From: Oscillospiraceae bacterium
Lineage (GTDB): Bacteria; Bacillota; Clostridia; Oscillospirales; Oscillospiraceae
Length of the DNA stretch: 64,000 nucleotides
Direction of reading: 5' to 3'
Assembly: GCA_910575265.1 (NCBI GenBank)
Contig: CAJTEA010000005.1
Span: forward strand, 1-64,000
Position numbers and translations under genes: made by a program
Shown here: piece by piece, positions 33,575 through 42,549 of the stretch
Numbering within the stretch: position 1 is the stretch's first letter
Layout of the letters: each line of letters opens with the position of its first letter
The notes under the pieces: model-generated
Told to the model about the DNA's origin: nothing
The model's input: only the letters and a program-made list of their open reading frames with translations
Database searches by the model: none

Positions 33575-34828
33575 TCAGCCCTGAGTAAGCACGTTGATGT
33601 CAGGCTTTTGCAGAATCTCGGTAATGCGGATGCCGAAATTGTCATCAATCACCACTACGTCGCCCTTGGCCACGCACTGGCCGTTGACCAGCAGATCCAC
33701 CTGGTCGCCAGCCAACTTGTCAAGAACCACCAGCGAGCCCTTGGAGAAGGACAGAATATCCTGAATCTTTCTCCGCGTCCGACCGATTTCCACCGCTACT
33801 TCCAGAGAGACGGAGAGAATCAGGTCCAAGTTCTCCTGCTGCTCCTGACTGAGCTGGCTCTCCGCGCTCAACTCCCGCATCTTGGGCTGCTGAGCGTTGA
33901 TTACCTTGGGCTCAGGTGGCGCGGGCGGCTGCTGGGGCGGATAGGGATAGGGCGGATAGGGGTAAGGATACTGCCCATAGGGAGGATAGCCGGGATAAGC
34001 GGGGGCCTCTCCCATTGGGGGCATTCCAGGAGGCGGAGCCATGGTCGCCGCGGGCGCGGCGGCAGGAGCCGCGGGGGGCGCGGCGGCTACGGGCGCGCCG
34101 GGAGTCGGAGCGGGGGCGGAAGCCGCTCCGCCCGCCATCAGCCGCTCGATCTCCTCCTGGCTCATGGTGGCGCCTCCGCCGGCGGGAGCGGGGGCGGGGG
34201 CGGGGGCCGGTTCCGGCTCAGAGGTCTCCACAGTATCCAGTCCGAACCCGGCAATCAGCTCCTTGGCCAGTTCCACCGACATGACGTTCATGAACTCGCT
34301 GTCCAGCACGTCGTCAATGGTCAGGTTAAAGCGGACCACCACCACAGGGCCATGGGTAACGGGGAAATGCTCCTCCTTCACCTGGTCCAGGTCGCGCAGC
34401 TCAAAGGACTCAGGGGTGGAAATGTTTACCATTCGCCCCAGCAGATCGGACAGCGCCGTGGAGGACGAGCCCATCATCTGGTTCATCAGCTCACACACCG
34501 CGCTGATAGACAGATCGTTCAGCTCAAACTCCTCGTCCGGGGTCTCGGTACCCAGAAGGATATCCACAATCGCTTTTACGTCGCTGCGTTTGAGCAGCAT
34601 AATGTTGCTGCCCTCCAGACCGCAGACGTATTTGATTTCTACGCCAACCGCCGGCTCGATCCTGCCCAGCGAAAAGTCCTCCGCGTTGACAACATTTACT
34701 CTGGGCGTGGTAATATCCACTCGGTGGTCCAGCATATTGGAAGCCGCGGTGGCGGAGGAACCCAAGCTGATATTCATGATCTCCCCGATAGCGTCTATCT
34801 CTATCGGGCTAAAAATATTCTCTTCCAT
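33575..34828 (-). CDS. fliY: Flagellar switch phosphatase FliY
   Basis: A 417-residue switch component that dephosphorylates CheY-P at the motor. Residues 1-200 are a CheC-like domain with two intact sites (Asp12, Glu16, Asn19; Ser109, Glu113, Asn116). A long Pro/Ala/Gly/Tyr linker (about 203-320) follows, then a FliN-type C-terminal domain (about 330-417). The CheY-docking motif, at the extreme N-terminus in Bacillus and Thermotoga FliY, is here inside the linker as MSQEEIERLM (222-231). Confidence 0.95.
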   Translation of the reverse strand: MEENIFSPIEIDAIGEIMNISLGSSATAASNMLDHRVDITTPRVNVVNAEDFSLGRIEPAVGVEIKYVCGLEGSNIMLLKRSDVKAIVDILLGTETPDEEFELNDLSISAVCELMNQMMGSSSTALSDLLGRMVNISTPESFELRDLDQVKEEHFPVTHGPVVVVRFNLTIDDVLDSEFMNVMSVELAKELIAGFGLDTVETSEPEPAPAPAPAPAGGGATMSQEEIERLMAGGAASAPAPTPGAPVAAAPPAAPAAAPAATMAPPPGMPPMGEAPAYPGYPPYGQYPYPYPPYPYPPQQPPAPPEPKVINAQQPKMRELSAESQLSQEQQENLDLILSVSLEVAVEIGRTRRKIQDILSFSKGSLVVLDKLAGDQVDLLVNGQCVAKGDVVVIDDNFGIRITEILQKPDINVLTQG

Positions 34829-34847
34829 CCAGATTCACTCCTTTTGC

Positions 34848-35837
34848 CTACATTTTTATGTAGGTCTCTCCGATTTTCACGGCCACCTGCTTGTTGCTGG
34901 TGCCCATATGCCCGTCGAACCACCTTCGTCCGCCGATATTCAGGAATACCGGGGAGTCCTTGGAGCGTTTGATATCCACCACATCACCCACGTTCAGATG
35001 ATACAGGTCGCTGAGCAGTATCCGGGTTCGGGCCAGCTCGGCCACAATTTCCAGCTCGGATTCCCGCAGGGTATCGAAGATCTCCTCGGACTTGTCCTCG
35101 CCGGTGGTGCGGCGGCTGTTGTTCTTGCTGATCTCCGTAAAGATATTGGTCAGCATTTCCCCGGGCAGGCACAGGCTCATACGGCCCGTGCAGTTGGGAA
35201 ACTTGATATTCAAACCTACAATGACCACCGTCTCGTCATAGCCAATGAGCTGAACCAGGGTGGGGTTGACCTCGGTGCGGATGTAGGAGAACTGAATGGT
35301 AATATAGTTCTCCCAGCTGCCGCCCAGAATGGGGACAAAGTCGCTTACCAGGTCCTCATACATATTCAGCTCCAGGTCGGTAAGGTTATACTCGCTGGAG
35401 ATAGTCGGATCCGGGTCGCCCTCGCCGCCCATGAGCCGGTCCAGCATGGACAGGACCACCGGAGTATCCAGATGGACCAGAATGGGGTCGTCTCCTTTCA
35501 GGTGCTCCAGGTCGATCTCGGCCAGGGATACTACATCGCTCTCGTTCAGGCCGTTGGCAAACTCATAGTAACGCTGCTCCTCCACGCTGTCAACCTCTAT
35601 TTCACAGGTAGCGTGAAGAAGGGCGTTGATCCTGGAGTTGATGACCCGGGCGTAGCCCTCAAAAATGCTGTTGAGCATTTTCAGGCGGTCCTTGGTGAAC
35701 TTCCGGGGACTGTAGAAGTCGTACTTTCGGTACTTCTGCTCCTGCTTCTTCTCCGTCGGCGCGTCCAAGTCCATCTCGCCGCTTCTGGCCGCGTTCAACA
35801 GGGCGTCTATCTGACTTTGTGATAAGACTTCAGCCAT
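34848..35837 (-). CDS. fliM: Flagellar motor switch protein FliM
   Basis: A 329-residue C-ring protein that changes rotation direction on binding CheY-P. The N-terminal docking motif is LSQSQIDALL (residues 5-14). A CheC-like middle domain and a C-terminal FliN-like domain (about 255-329) follow. It is 19 bp upstream of fliY. GGGGGATTC-type site before the ATG. Confidence 0.96.
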   Translation of the reverse strand: MAEVLSQSQIDALLNAARSGEMDLDAPTEKKQEQKYRKYDFYSPRKFTKDRLKMLNSIFEGYARVINSRINALLHATCEIEVDSVEEQRYYEFANGLNESDVVSLAEIDLEHLKGDDPILVHLDTPVVLSMLDRLMGGEGDPDPTISSEYNLTDLELNMYEDLVSDFVPILGGSWENYITIQFSYIRTEVNPTLVQLIGYDETVVIVGLNIKFPNCTGRMSLCLPGEMLTNIFTEISKNNSRRTTGEDKSEEIFDTLRESELEIVAELARTRILLSDLYHLNVGDVVDIKRSKDSPVFLNIGGRRWFDGHMGTSNKQVAVKIGETYIKM

Positions 35838-35893
35838 ATCGAATCCCCCATTTTATCAGGTCTTCCGACCCGCTTGTGGGACGGAGTAAACTA

Positions 35894-36691
35894 TCAATTG
35901 GATGTCTGGGTGCTGTTGTACATGGTGTAATACTGCTGGTAGCTGTCGGACAGGACATCGTCTATGTCTCTGCCGGTGATAATCATCTCCACACGGCGGT
36001 TCTTCATCATGCCCTCGGTGGTGGCGTTATCCCCTACCGCCCGCCACTGGGCGTGGCCCTCGGCGGTCATTCGGCCGGGGTCCAGCAGCTCATGGTCAGA
36101 ATTGGACTGGATATAAGCCGCCACGTTGGCCGCGCGGGCACTGGACAGGCCCCAGTCCGTGTAGGGCTCATTATCCACGTTCTGGTAGAGCTGGGCGGTA
36201 TGGCCCAGCACCCGCAGCTCGTCGATGGAGCGTCCGCACTGCTCCAGTGCCGGGATGATTCCGCTCAGCATCGCCTCGCCGTCCGGGCGCAGGACGGAGC
36301 TGTTCGGGTCGAAGAACACCGCGTCGGCAAAGGAGAGAAACACGTACCCGTCGCCCTGACTGACCAGAATCTCCCCCGACTCCCCGCTGGCCGCGGCGTA
36401 GGCGGCCAGAAACTCATACAGCTCTGTCAGGTCGCTCTCCACTTGAGTGGTGGCGGGCAGGTCGTTACCGATTGACTTGCTCTGGCTGGCGTTGGGGTCG
36501 GGGCCGCCCGTATCGATCAGCGCGTCCCGGTTAAAGCTGCGCACCACGATCATCCACTTCTCCGCGTCGATGGTGGAGATGGAATACAGCAGCACGAAGA
36601 AGCACAGCAGCAGGGTCACCATGTCGCCGTAGGTGTCCATCCAGTTGGCGCCGCCCTCGCCGCCGCCCTTTTTTTTCTTTAGGCTTGCCAT
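35894..36691 (-). CDS. motB: Flagellar stator protein MotB
   Basis: A 265-residue stator subunit anchored to peptidoglycan. It has a basic N-terminus, one transmembrane helix carrying the proton/ion-binding Asp23 (WMDTYGDMVTLLLCFFVLLYS), a plug/linker and an OmpA-like peptidoglycan-binding domain (about 140-250). Pairs with motA 31 bp upstream. fliL is absent from its usual place near here. Confidence 0.95.
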   Translation of the reverse strand: MASLKKKKGGGEGGANWMDTYGDMVTLLLCFFVLLYSISTIDAEKWMIVVRSFNRDALIDTGGPDPNASQSKSIGNDLPATTQVESDLTELYEFLAAYAAASGESGEILVSQGDGYVFLSFADAVFFDPNSSVLRPDGEAMLSGIIPALEQCGRSIDELRVLGHTAQLYQNVDNEPYTDWGLSSARAANVAAYIQSNSDHELLDPGRMTAEGHAQWRAVGDNATTEGMMKNRRVEMIITGRDIDDVLSDSYQQYYTMYNSTQTSN

Positions 36692-36722
36692 ATTATCACC
36701 TCAGTTCACTCTGGAGACGGAC

Positions 36723-37553
36723 TTAATCATCGCCGCCTCCGCCCTTCTTGCCCTTGCCGCCTCCGTCACGCTGCTTCTGGCCCAGGAAGGTGAGCAGCTT
36801 TTCCCGGAGGAACTTGGGGTTGGCGCCGGCCTGGATGGACATGATGCCCTCCACGATGATGAGCTTGCACAGGGTTTCCTCTTCGTCGCGCTGGCGCAGC
36901 TGGGTGGCGATGGGGCCAAAGATCATATGGGCCAGCACGCAGCCGTACAGGGTGGTGATCAGAGCGGTACCCATGGCGGAGCCGATGTTGCTGGCGCCGC
37001 CCTCGGCGGAAACGTCCATGCCCTTGAGCATGTTAATCAGTCCGACCAGCGTACCCACCATGCCGAAGGCAGGGGCCACGGAGGAGGCTTTCTCGTACAT
37101 GCCCGCGCCGGCGTCGTGCCGGGAGGAGGACTGTTCCAGGTCGTTCATCATGATCTCCTTGGCCTGGTCCGCGTCGTTGTTGTCCACGATGAGCATGATA
37201 CAGAACTTGAAGAAGGGGTCGCTCTCCTGGTTGCCCATCTCCTCCAGGGCCAGCAGGCCGTTTTTACGGGCCACCTGGGCCAGGTCCACCAGCTTGTCGA
37301 TCACGGACATGGGGTCGTATTTCTTGGTGTTCATCAGCACCTTGATGTGGCTGGGAATCGCCTTAAGGGCGCTGGGAGGGAAGGACGCGATCAGCACGGC
37401 GAAGGTACAGCCGATGGTAATGAACACGCTGGCGCCGTCCAAAAAGTTTGTGATCTGCGAGGGGGTCAGGAATCCTCCGTCACCGCCCTGCATCATACCG
37501 GTAACCATGACGCCAAACGCAGCGATTACACCAATAATATAAGTAATATTCAT
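36723..37553 (-). CDS. motA: Flagellar stator protein MotA
   Basis: A 276-residue stator protein with four transmembrane helices and a large cytoplasmic loop, ending in a Gly/Lys-rich tail. The conserved MVGTLVGLINMLKGM and MGTALITTLYG segments are present. Whether it uses H+ or Na+ cannot be told with confidence. GAGAGGAG lies upstream of the ATG. Confidence 0.95.
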   Translation of the reverse strand: MNITYIIGVIAAFGVMVTGMMQGGDGGFLTPSQITNFLDGASVFITIGCTFAVLIASFPPSALKAIPSHIKVLMNTKKYDPMSVIDKLVDLAQVARKNGLLALEEMGNQESDPFFKFCIMLIVDNNDADQAKEIMMNDLEQSSSRHDAGAGMYEKASSVAPAFGMVGTLVGLINMLKGMDVSAEGGASNIGSAMGTALITTLYGCVLAHMIFGPIATQLRQRDEEETLCKLIIVEGIMSIQAGANPKFLREKLLTFLGQKQRDGGGKGKKGGGGDD

Positions 37554-37677
37554 TGCCGCAAGTCCACTCCTCTCCCCCGGTCAGGGGGGCACTTTTTTTC
37601 TGTTCCGGACACATTTGAAAGGCGTCGCTCCGTCCGGCGCGCCTCAACGCCTGTCAAACGTGCCCTACCGGCGCTTT

Positions 37678-37893
37678 TCAGCGCCGGTCCTCGATTACCA
37701 GGGCGCGGTGCACGTCCTGCACTTTGGCGGTATAGTCCGCAATGCGCTTGATGATTTGCTCCGGAGATTCCTTCACAATGAAATAGTCCCGGTTCATCAT
37801 GACAATTTTAGACTCCGGAATCATCTCAATGCTCTCAATCTGGCTGTGGTTGAGCAGGAACCGCTCACCGTTTCTCTTGGTCAGTTGAATCAT
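37678..37893 (-). CDS. flbD: FlbD family flagellar protein (SwrD)
   Basis: A 71-residue protein of the FlbD/SwrD family, which in Bacillus subtilis raises stator power for swarming. It starts MIQLTKRNGERFLLNHSQIE and ends in a helix. I chose ATG 37893 (GGAAGG site); the upstream in-frame start at 37965 runs through a hairpin region. It sits between flgE and motA as in other Gram-positive fla operons. Confidence 0.9.
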   Translation of the reverse strand: MIQLTKRNGERFLLNHSQIESIEMIPESKIVMMNRDYFIVKESPEQIIKRIADYTAKVQDVHRALVIEDRR

Positions 37894-37934
37894 GATAAAC
37901 CTTCCTTTCACTCTCTCAAAAAGCTCCCCGCAAG

Positions 37935-37982
37935 GCCCCTTTGGAAAGGGGCGCCGCCGTGACACCTCCTTTCAAAGGGAGG
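37935..37982. other. Two short hairpins between flgE and flbD
   Basis: GCCCCTTT/AAAGGGGC (37935-37952) and CCTCCTTT/AAAGGGAGG (37965-37982) lie within a 124-bp spacer, longer than most gaps in this operon. They look like intergenic repeat-type hairpins and may affect mRNA processing. Neither has a T-run. Confidence 0.4.
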
Positions 37983-38017
37983 CCCTGGGGGCGCTTACGT
38001 TAAGGAACCGCTGGGGC

Positions 38018-39475
38018 TTACCGCTTCATGTTCACCAGCTCCTCCAGCATGGAGTCGGTGACGGAAACAATACGGGTGTTGGCCTGATAGCCGCGCTGGG
38101 TGGTGACCATCTCGGCGAACTCCTGGGCCAGGTCGGTGCTGGAGGCCTCCAGGCCCTGGCTCTGGAGCTGGACCTCCGACTCGTTCCAGATCTTGTCGTT
38201 GGTGTTGGCAGCTCCCAGCGCTGCCGGATCCAGGCCATAGATTCCGACCGGCTCGCCGTCTGTCACCTTGTTCCCCAGATGGCCGCCGGGAATCTCCAGG
38301 CCCGCGGTGGAAACGCGCATGTTGCCCGCGCCGGGCATGCACTTGTAGTAGGGGCCGCTGGTGTGGGTCATGCCGTTGGGGTTGTCGGCGCTGACGACAC
38401 CGATATACCCCAGAACCACACTCTGGCCGTTGGCAACTCCCACGATGGAACCGTCCGAGCCAATGGCGACCTCCTTCATCTGGCAGGGCATCACGTTGGA
38501 CACCCGGTCACCGGCCATGTTCTCGGCAACAGGCATCCTGGTTGTGCCAATTCCCTGACAGGGATCATCCTTGGTAGCATCCCATTTCCCCTGTGTGCCT
38601 TTCTTCTGCATATCAGGGTCGGCGTACTGGTTCAGGCCGCTGGAATCCACAAAGGGGTAAACGGGGTCACCCTCTTCCCAGAGATTCTTTGTGTCCACAG
38701 CGTCGGCTGGCTTCGTAAGGTCATCGGGAGTATCCAGCACATTCCCCTTTTCGTCAACATACACCTTCCCGCCATTTGCCAGCGTAGGGGCGGCGGCCTG
38801 AAGGGGCACACGCAGAGGGACCATGTGGCTGCTGATGACGGTCTCGCTCTCAATATCCCGGCCAGCCGCTTTTGCCGCCGCAATCGCTTCCGGCGGGGCA
38901 TTGGGAACATAATCCGGGTTCTGCACCCGGGCGAAGCCGTAGACAACTTTACCGTCACCGTTACAGATATAGCCGTCCGGATCGATCCAGAAGTCGCCTA
39001 CCCGGCTCACCTCATAGTCCTTCAGCTGATCGCCCTCGGTTACGCCGCCAGTCCAAGTCACGCTCTTGATTTCGCCGGCTTTTGGTGCTGGAGTGGGCAG
39101 ATTTGTGCCAGCGTCAATCTCCTCTTGTGTCCAATACTCCACGTTCCGGGTCAGCTTATCGCCCACCAGGAAGAAGCCGTCGCCGGCGATATAGCAGTCC
39201 AGATCCACGCCGGTGGGGGAGTAGGTGGAGGGGGACATGTTCAGGTCGATGGTGCCGACCGTACAGCCGTAGCCGGTCTGGGAGGGGTTGTTGCCGCCGG
39301 TGACCGCGCCACCGTTGGAGCCGGAGCGGCTGGTGCCGTAGATGGACTCCTTGAAGGTCATGCGCTGGGACTTATAGCCGTAAGTGTTGACGTTGGCGAT
39401 ATTGTTACCGATGACGTTCAGTTTGCTCATGTGCGAGCGCAGGCCGCCGATGGCGGCATACATTGCACCTGTCAT
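38018..39475 (-). CDS. flgE: Flagellar hook protein FlgE
   Basis: A 485-residue hook subunit. The N-terminus has the rod/hook motif IGNNIANVNTYGYKSQRMTF and the C-terminus ASSTDLAQEFAEMVTTQRGYQANTRIV. The centre (about residues 85-330) is a variable surface domain rich in Asp, Pro and Gly. GAAAGGAAG precedes the ATG. Hook length is set by FliK and capping by FlgD, both upstream in the operon. Confidence 0.95.
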   Translation of the reverse strand: MTGAMYAAIGGLRSHMSKLNVIGNNIANVNTYGYKSQRMTFKESIYGTSRSGSNGGAVTGGNNPSQTGYGCTVGTIDLNMSPSTYSPTGVDLDCYIAGDGFFLVGDKLTRNVEYWTQEEIDAGTNLPTPAPKAGEIKSVTWTGGVTEGDQLKDYEVSRVGDFWIDPDGYICNGDGKVVYGFARVQNPDYVPNAPPEAIAAAKAAGRDIESETVISSHMVPLRVPLQAAAPTLANGGKVYVDEKGNVLDTPDDLTKPADAVDTKNLWEEGDPVYPFVDSSGLNQYADPDMQKKGTQGKWDATKDDPCQGIGTTRMPVAENMAGDRVSNVMPCQMKEVAIGSDGSIVGVANGQSVVLGYIGVVSADNPNGMTHTSGPYYKCMPGAGNMRVSTAGLEIPGGHLGNKVTDGEPVGIYGLDPAALGAANTNDKIWNESEVQLQSQGLEASSTDLAQEFAEMVTTQRGYQANTRIVSVTDSMLEELVNMKR

Positions 39476-39561
39476 AGATTCTAACTTCCTTTCTGTGGCG
39501 CTGCCGGCCCCCTGTCAGTCGGGCAGGGGGCCAAAGCATCCCGCGAAGGTCCTGCTTTCTG

Positions 39562-39948
39562 TTATTTCAGCAGTACAGCGCCGTCGATGTTGGTGAAAAT
39601 GTTCTCTTCCATTTCCTCCTGGGACATGGTGGTAATCACCCGCCCGTGGGGAACGTTGATGATGAAAGCCCGGGTCGCGTCGAAGGCCAGGATATTGGTG
39701 GCGCCCTTGGCCTGGGCCCGCTCGACGGAATCCGCCAGCTGCCCCATCAGGGTGTCATCCACCTGGATGCCCCGCTCTTCCGCCCGGCTCTGGGCGTGCT
39801 TGGAGAAGGAGATCGCCGGTTCCGAGGCCCTGATCTCCCGGTTCAGCAGAGCGCCAAACTGTCCGGACGGCCGGCGTGTGACCGGGCTGACCGGCTGGAC
39901 GCGCTCCACCTGGGACACGCCCTGAATGGATTCCATGCGTTCCGCCAT
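39562..39948 (-). CDS. Flagellar operon protein of the TIGR02530 type
   Basis: A 128-residue protein found next to flgD and flgE in many Firmicutes (TIGR02530-type flagellar operon protein). The conserved core is ISFSKHAQSRAEERGI and a C-terminal domain with VIINVPHGRVITTM-like residues. Its function is not established. I chose ATG 39948 after an AGAGGG site. Confidence 0.85.
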   Translation of the reverse strand: MAERMESIQGVSQVERVQPVSPVTRRPSGQFGALLNREIRASEPAISFSKHAQSRAEERGIQVDDTLMGQLADSVERAQAKGATNILAFDATRAFIINVPHGRVITTMSQEEMEENIFTNIDGAVLLK

Positions 39949-40021
39949 GCTGCTTCCCTCTTTCCTCACGGACCTCATGTCCGCTTATTCTAGGCCGGAT
40001 TCCCTCCCGGCTGGTCCCGGC

Positions 40022-40708
40022 TCAGCCTACCTCGCCGCCGGTGGTGGTATCGCCGCTGTCAGAGCTGCTTCCGGTGGTGTTGTCGGTATCCGTTTTGTTG
40101 TCCGTGTCGGTGGTCTCATCCTTGCTGTCAGGGTCGGTGACCTCGTCCTTGTTATCAGGGTCGGTAACCTCGTCCTTGTTGTCCGGGTCAACGGGAGTCG
40201 TCGGCTTGGGCAGCTCGCCGATGGCCATAATGCTGCTCAGATAATAGCTCTTGCCCTTGATAAAGATGACCTGCTGTCCATCGTAGGTGCCGGCCGCTTC
40301 CACCTCGCCGCAGATCTCGTTGAGCTTGCCTTTGTCGTCGTAAACACCCACGGTCACGATCTTCCCCACCAGAGAGGCGGAGTAGCTCAGGATGTTGGCG
40401 GTGGTCAGCTCTCCCATCTGGGTGGTCATTTCGGTCATGGCCTGCATGGAACTCATCTGAACCAGCTGGTTCATCATGTCGCTGGTGTCCGCCTGGTTGT
40501 CGATGGTCTGATTCTGGAACTGGGCGATCATCAGGCTGAGCATGTCGGTGAAGTCCAGAGTGCTCTTGTCCTCATACAGCTTGTCATAAGCCTCCTTGGC
40601 CTCGGCGCGGTTGATATAGGGGTCAAAGGTAGTGCCGCTGGATCCGGTGGTGGCCTGCTGATAACGGTTCATAATATCCAGGCCGGTGCTGATCGTAGAA
40701 TCTGCCAT
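40022..40708 (-). CDS. flgD: Hook-capping protein FlgD
   Basis: A 228-residue scaffold for hook assembly. The N-terminal conserved part is FTDMLSLMIAQFQNQTIDNQADTSDM-type, followed by a small beta domain. The last 55 residues or so form a low-complexity acidic tail with repeats of DPDNKDEVT, encoded by imperfect tandem DNA repeats (about 40105-40195). GAGGTG precedes the ATG. Confidence 0.92.
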   Translation of the reverse strand: MADSTISTGLDIMNRYQQATTGSSGTTFDPYINRAEAKEAYDKLYEDKSTLDFTDMLSLMIAQFQNQTIDNQADTSDMMNQLVQMSSMQAMTEMTTQMGELTTANILSYSASLVGKIVTVGVYDDKGKLNEICGEVEAAGTYDGQQVIFIKGKSYYLSSIMAIGELPKPTTPVDPDNKDEVTDPDNKDEVTDPDSKDETTDTDNKTDTDNTTGSSSDSGDTTTGGEVG

Positions 40709-40733
40709 GTTCTTTCACCTCGTATTCTGTTTA

Positions 40734-41945
40734 TTACTCCTCCAGCCCGAACAGTCCCAGCCGGAGTTTTTGGACGAAGTCCCTGCTGTGCTCGCTCTCC
40801 TGCCGGCGCCGCTGTTCCTGCTGCTGGCGGTTGTGTCCATCGGGGTCGGTCTGCTGCTGTTGCTGCTGCTCGGCCTGCTGGCTGTTTTCGTTGTGCTGGA
40901 CCTCCACCCGAACCTCGCCCTGGCCGTAGCCCTGGAGGGCCGCGTTCAGGCCGCTCAGATTCTGGCTGAGCAGGTTGGCGGCCTTGGCGTTGGTGGCGTG
41001 GAGCACCACTTCCAAAGTGCCGTCGCTGGCCTGGGTCAGGCGTATGGTCAGATTGCCCAGGTTCTCGGGGCTGAGCTTGATCTCCAGCTGCTTTATACCC
41101 TCCTGGGCCGCGTAGCGGATGGTTTCCGCCAGCTGCTGGTCCATGTCAGGCTCCTGGGTGTCCAGCTGGAAGTTCTCGCCTACCTTCACGGGAGCGGCCT
41201 TCACGTCCTTGAACAGGGGCTGGCTGGCGGTCATGACCTCGGCGTTTAGATCGGCGTCGTCGTCAGCCTCACCGCTCTTGGCCTTAGCCTCGGCAATCGC
41301 CTCCCGCAGGGTGGTGACCTTGCCGTCCGCCGTGACTGCCTTCGCGTCCTGATACTTGGACAGGTCGATCTGCCCCACTAAAGTCATGTCGTTGCCGCCC
41401 TTCTGGGGGACTTCCTTGCCTAAGCTGTCGAACACTTCCTGGATCTGCTTGGGAGTGACGGTTATTTCCTCTCCCGCGGAGTTGGTGATAATCACCGGGA
41501 TGAGCTCCTCAGCCCCTGTGGGAAGATCGTTGCTGCCGTATACGATGGCAACGCCTCCGTTCATCATTTCCTCGCTCAGCATAAGCAGGGCGCTGCCGTC
41601 CTCGAAGACCTTCACCACCTCAACGTAGCCCGCGGCCACCAGAGCGGCGGTTCCCACATCCATCTTGACCTTGGCGGTATTGTCCTTCGTGGGCTGGGCC
41701 TGCTGGGTCTGCCCGGCCTTCTGCACCGGCTGTTCGCCCTGGACGGTTTCCTGCTTCGCCGGGGCGTCCTCCTTTTTGGGGGCCTCCACCTGCTTATCCT
41801 TGGCCTTGTTCATCAGGTCCTGGAAGCTCTCGCCCTTCTCGGTTCTGGCCGGCTCGCTGTTCTGGCCGGTCTGGGGCAGAGTCGTGGCCATGGAGGCCGC
41901 CATCTGCTGCATCTGCTCCAGCATCCATTTGTCGTTCACATTCAT
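40734..41945 (-). CDS. fliK: Hook-length control protein FliK
   Basis: A 403-residue secreted ruler. The N-terminal two thirds are low-complexity (Gln, Lys, Pro, Ala). The C-terminal FliK domain (about 285-350) has LEIKLSPENLGNLTIRL and LRLGLFGLEE at the end. GGAGGTG lies within the last codons of the upstream gene. Position and C-terminal motif make the call firm. Confidence 0.92.
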   Translation of the reverse strand: MNVNDKWMLEQMQQMAASMATTLPQTGQNSEPARTEKGESFQDLMNKAKDKQVEAPKKEDAPAKQETVQGEQPVQKAGQTQQAQPTKDNTAKVKMDVGTAALVAAGYVEVVKVFEDGSALLMLSEEMMNGGVAIVYGSNDLPTGAEELIPVIITNSAGEEITVTPKQIQEVFDSLGKEVPQKGGNDMTLVGQIDLSKYQDAKAVTADGKVTTLREAIAEAKAKSGEADDDADLNAEVMTASQPLFKDVKAAPVKVGENFQLDTQEPDMDQQLAETIRYAAQEGIKQLEIKLSPENLGNLTIRLTQASDGTLEVVLHATNAKAANLLSQNLSGLNAALQGYGQGEVRVEVQHNENSQQAEQQQQQQTDPDGHNRQQQEQRRRQESEHSRDFVQKLRLGLFGLEE

Positions 41946-41951
41946 CTCTTG

Positions 41952-42491
41952 TTACACCTCCTTTTTGCTGTTGTCGGGGTCACTGGGGTCGCTGAGTTCG
42001 CGCTTTTCTGTGACGTCCAGGCTCTCTTCCACGGCTTCCTGCTCTGCCTGCTCCAGGCCTTTTTCGGTGTTCTCCCGGATTTCGTCCGCCTGCTCAAAGG
42101 TAATCCGGTCGCCCGCACAGGCCAGAAGGACCTGAATGGTCAGGCTTTGAGCGGGATCGACCCACTCTACCCGCCTGGTTCCGTCCTCCAGCACTTTCTC
42201 GTGCTGCTCCGTGATTGCCCTGCCGGCCTTCGCCAGCGACCTGGTCAGGGTCCGCTCCAGCCGGCCGGACTCCAGGTCCTCCTCGGAAGCGGTCATGGCG
42301 TCAATGACGGCCATCAACGCATCTTCCTCGGCATCTTCGGCGTCCTGCTTCTGCTGTCCGCGGAGTTTGAGCATGTAGTTCTGGAAGATCTGGCTGAGAT
42401 TCAAGCCGGTCCGCTCCCCGACGCTCCGCTGAGGAGCGGGCGCCTGCCCATACCGCGCGCTGATGTCACAGAGGGAAAGCGGCGCGCTCAT
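41952..42491 (-). CDS. Uncharacterised flagellar operon protein (179 aa)
   Basis: I do not recognise this family. It is a soluble, acidic, mostly helical protein of 179 residues with no signal or transmembrane segment, so it is not an obvious MotE/YlxF homologue, which lies between fliJ and fliK in Bacillus. It has an excellent AAGGAGGTG site before ATG 42491. An upstream in-frame start (42530) is less likely. It ends 6 bp before fliK and contains that gene's ribosome-binding site, so a flagellar role is likely. Confidence 0.7.
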   Translation of the reverse strand: MSAPLSLCDISARYGQAPAPQRSVGERTGLNLSQIFQNYMLKLRGQQKQDAEDAEEDALMAVIDAMTASEEDLESGRLERTLTRSLAKAGRAITEQHEKVLEDGTRRVEWVDPAQSLTIQVLLACAGDRITFEQADEIRENTEKGLEQAEQEAVEESLDVTEKRELSDPSDPDNSKKEV

Positions 42492-42549
42492 CGCGTTCAC
42501 CTCCTTTCCGTGACCTATATAGAGAAACACTTATCAAGTGTAACTCACG

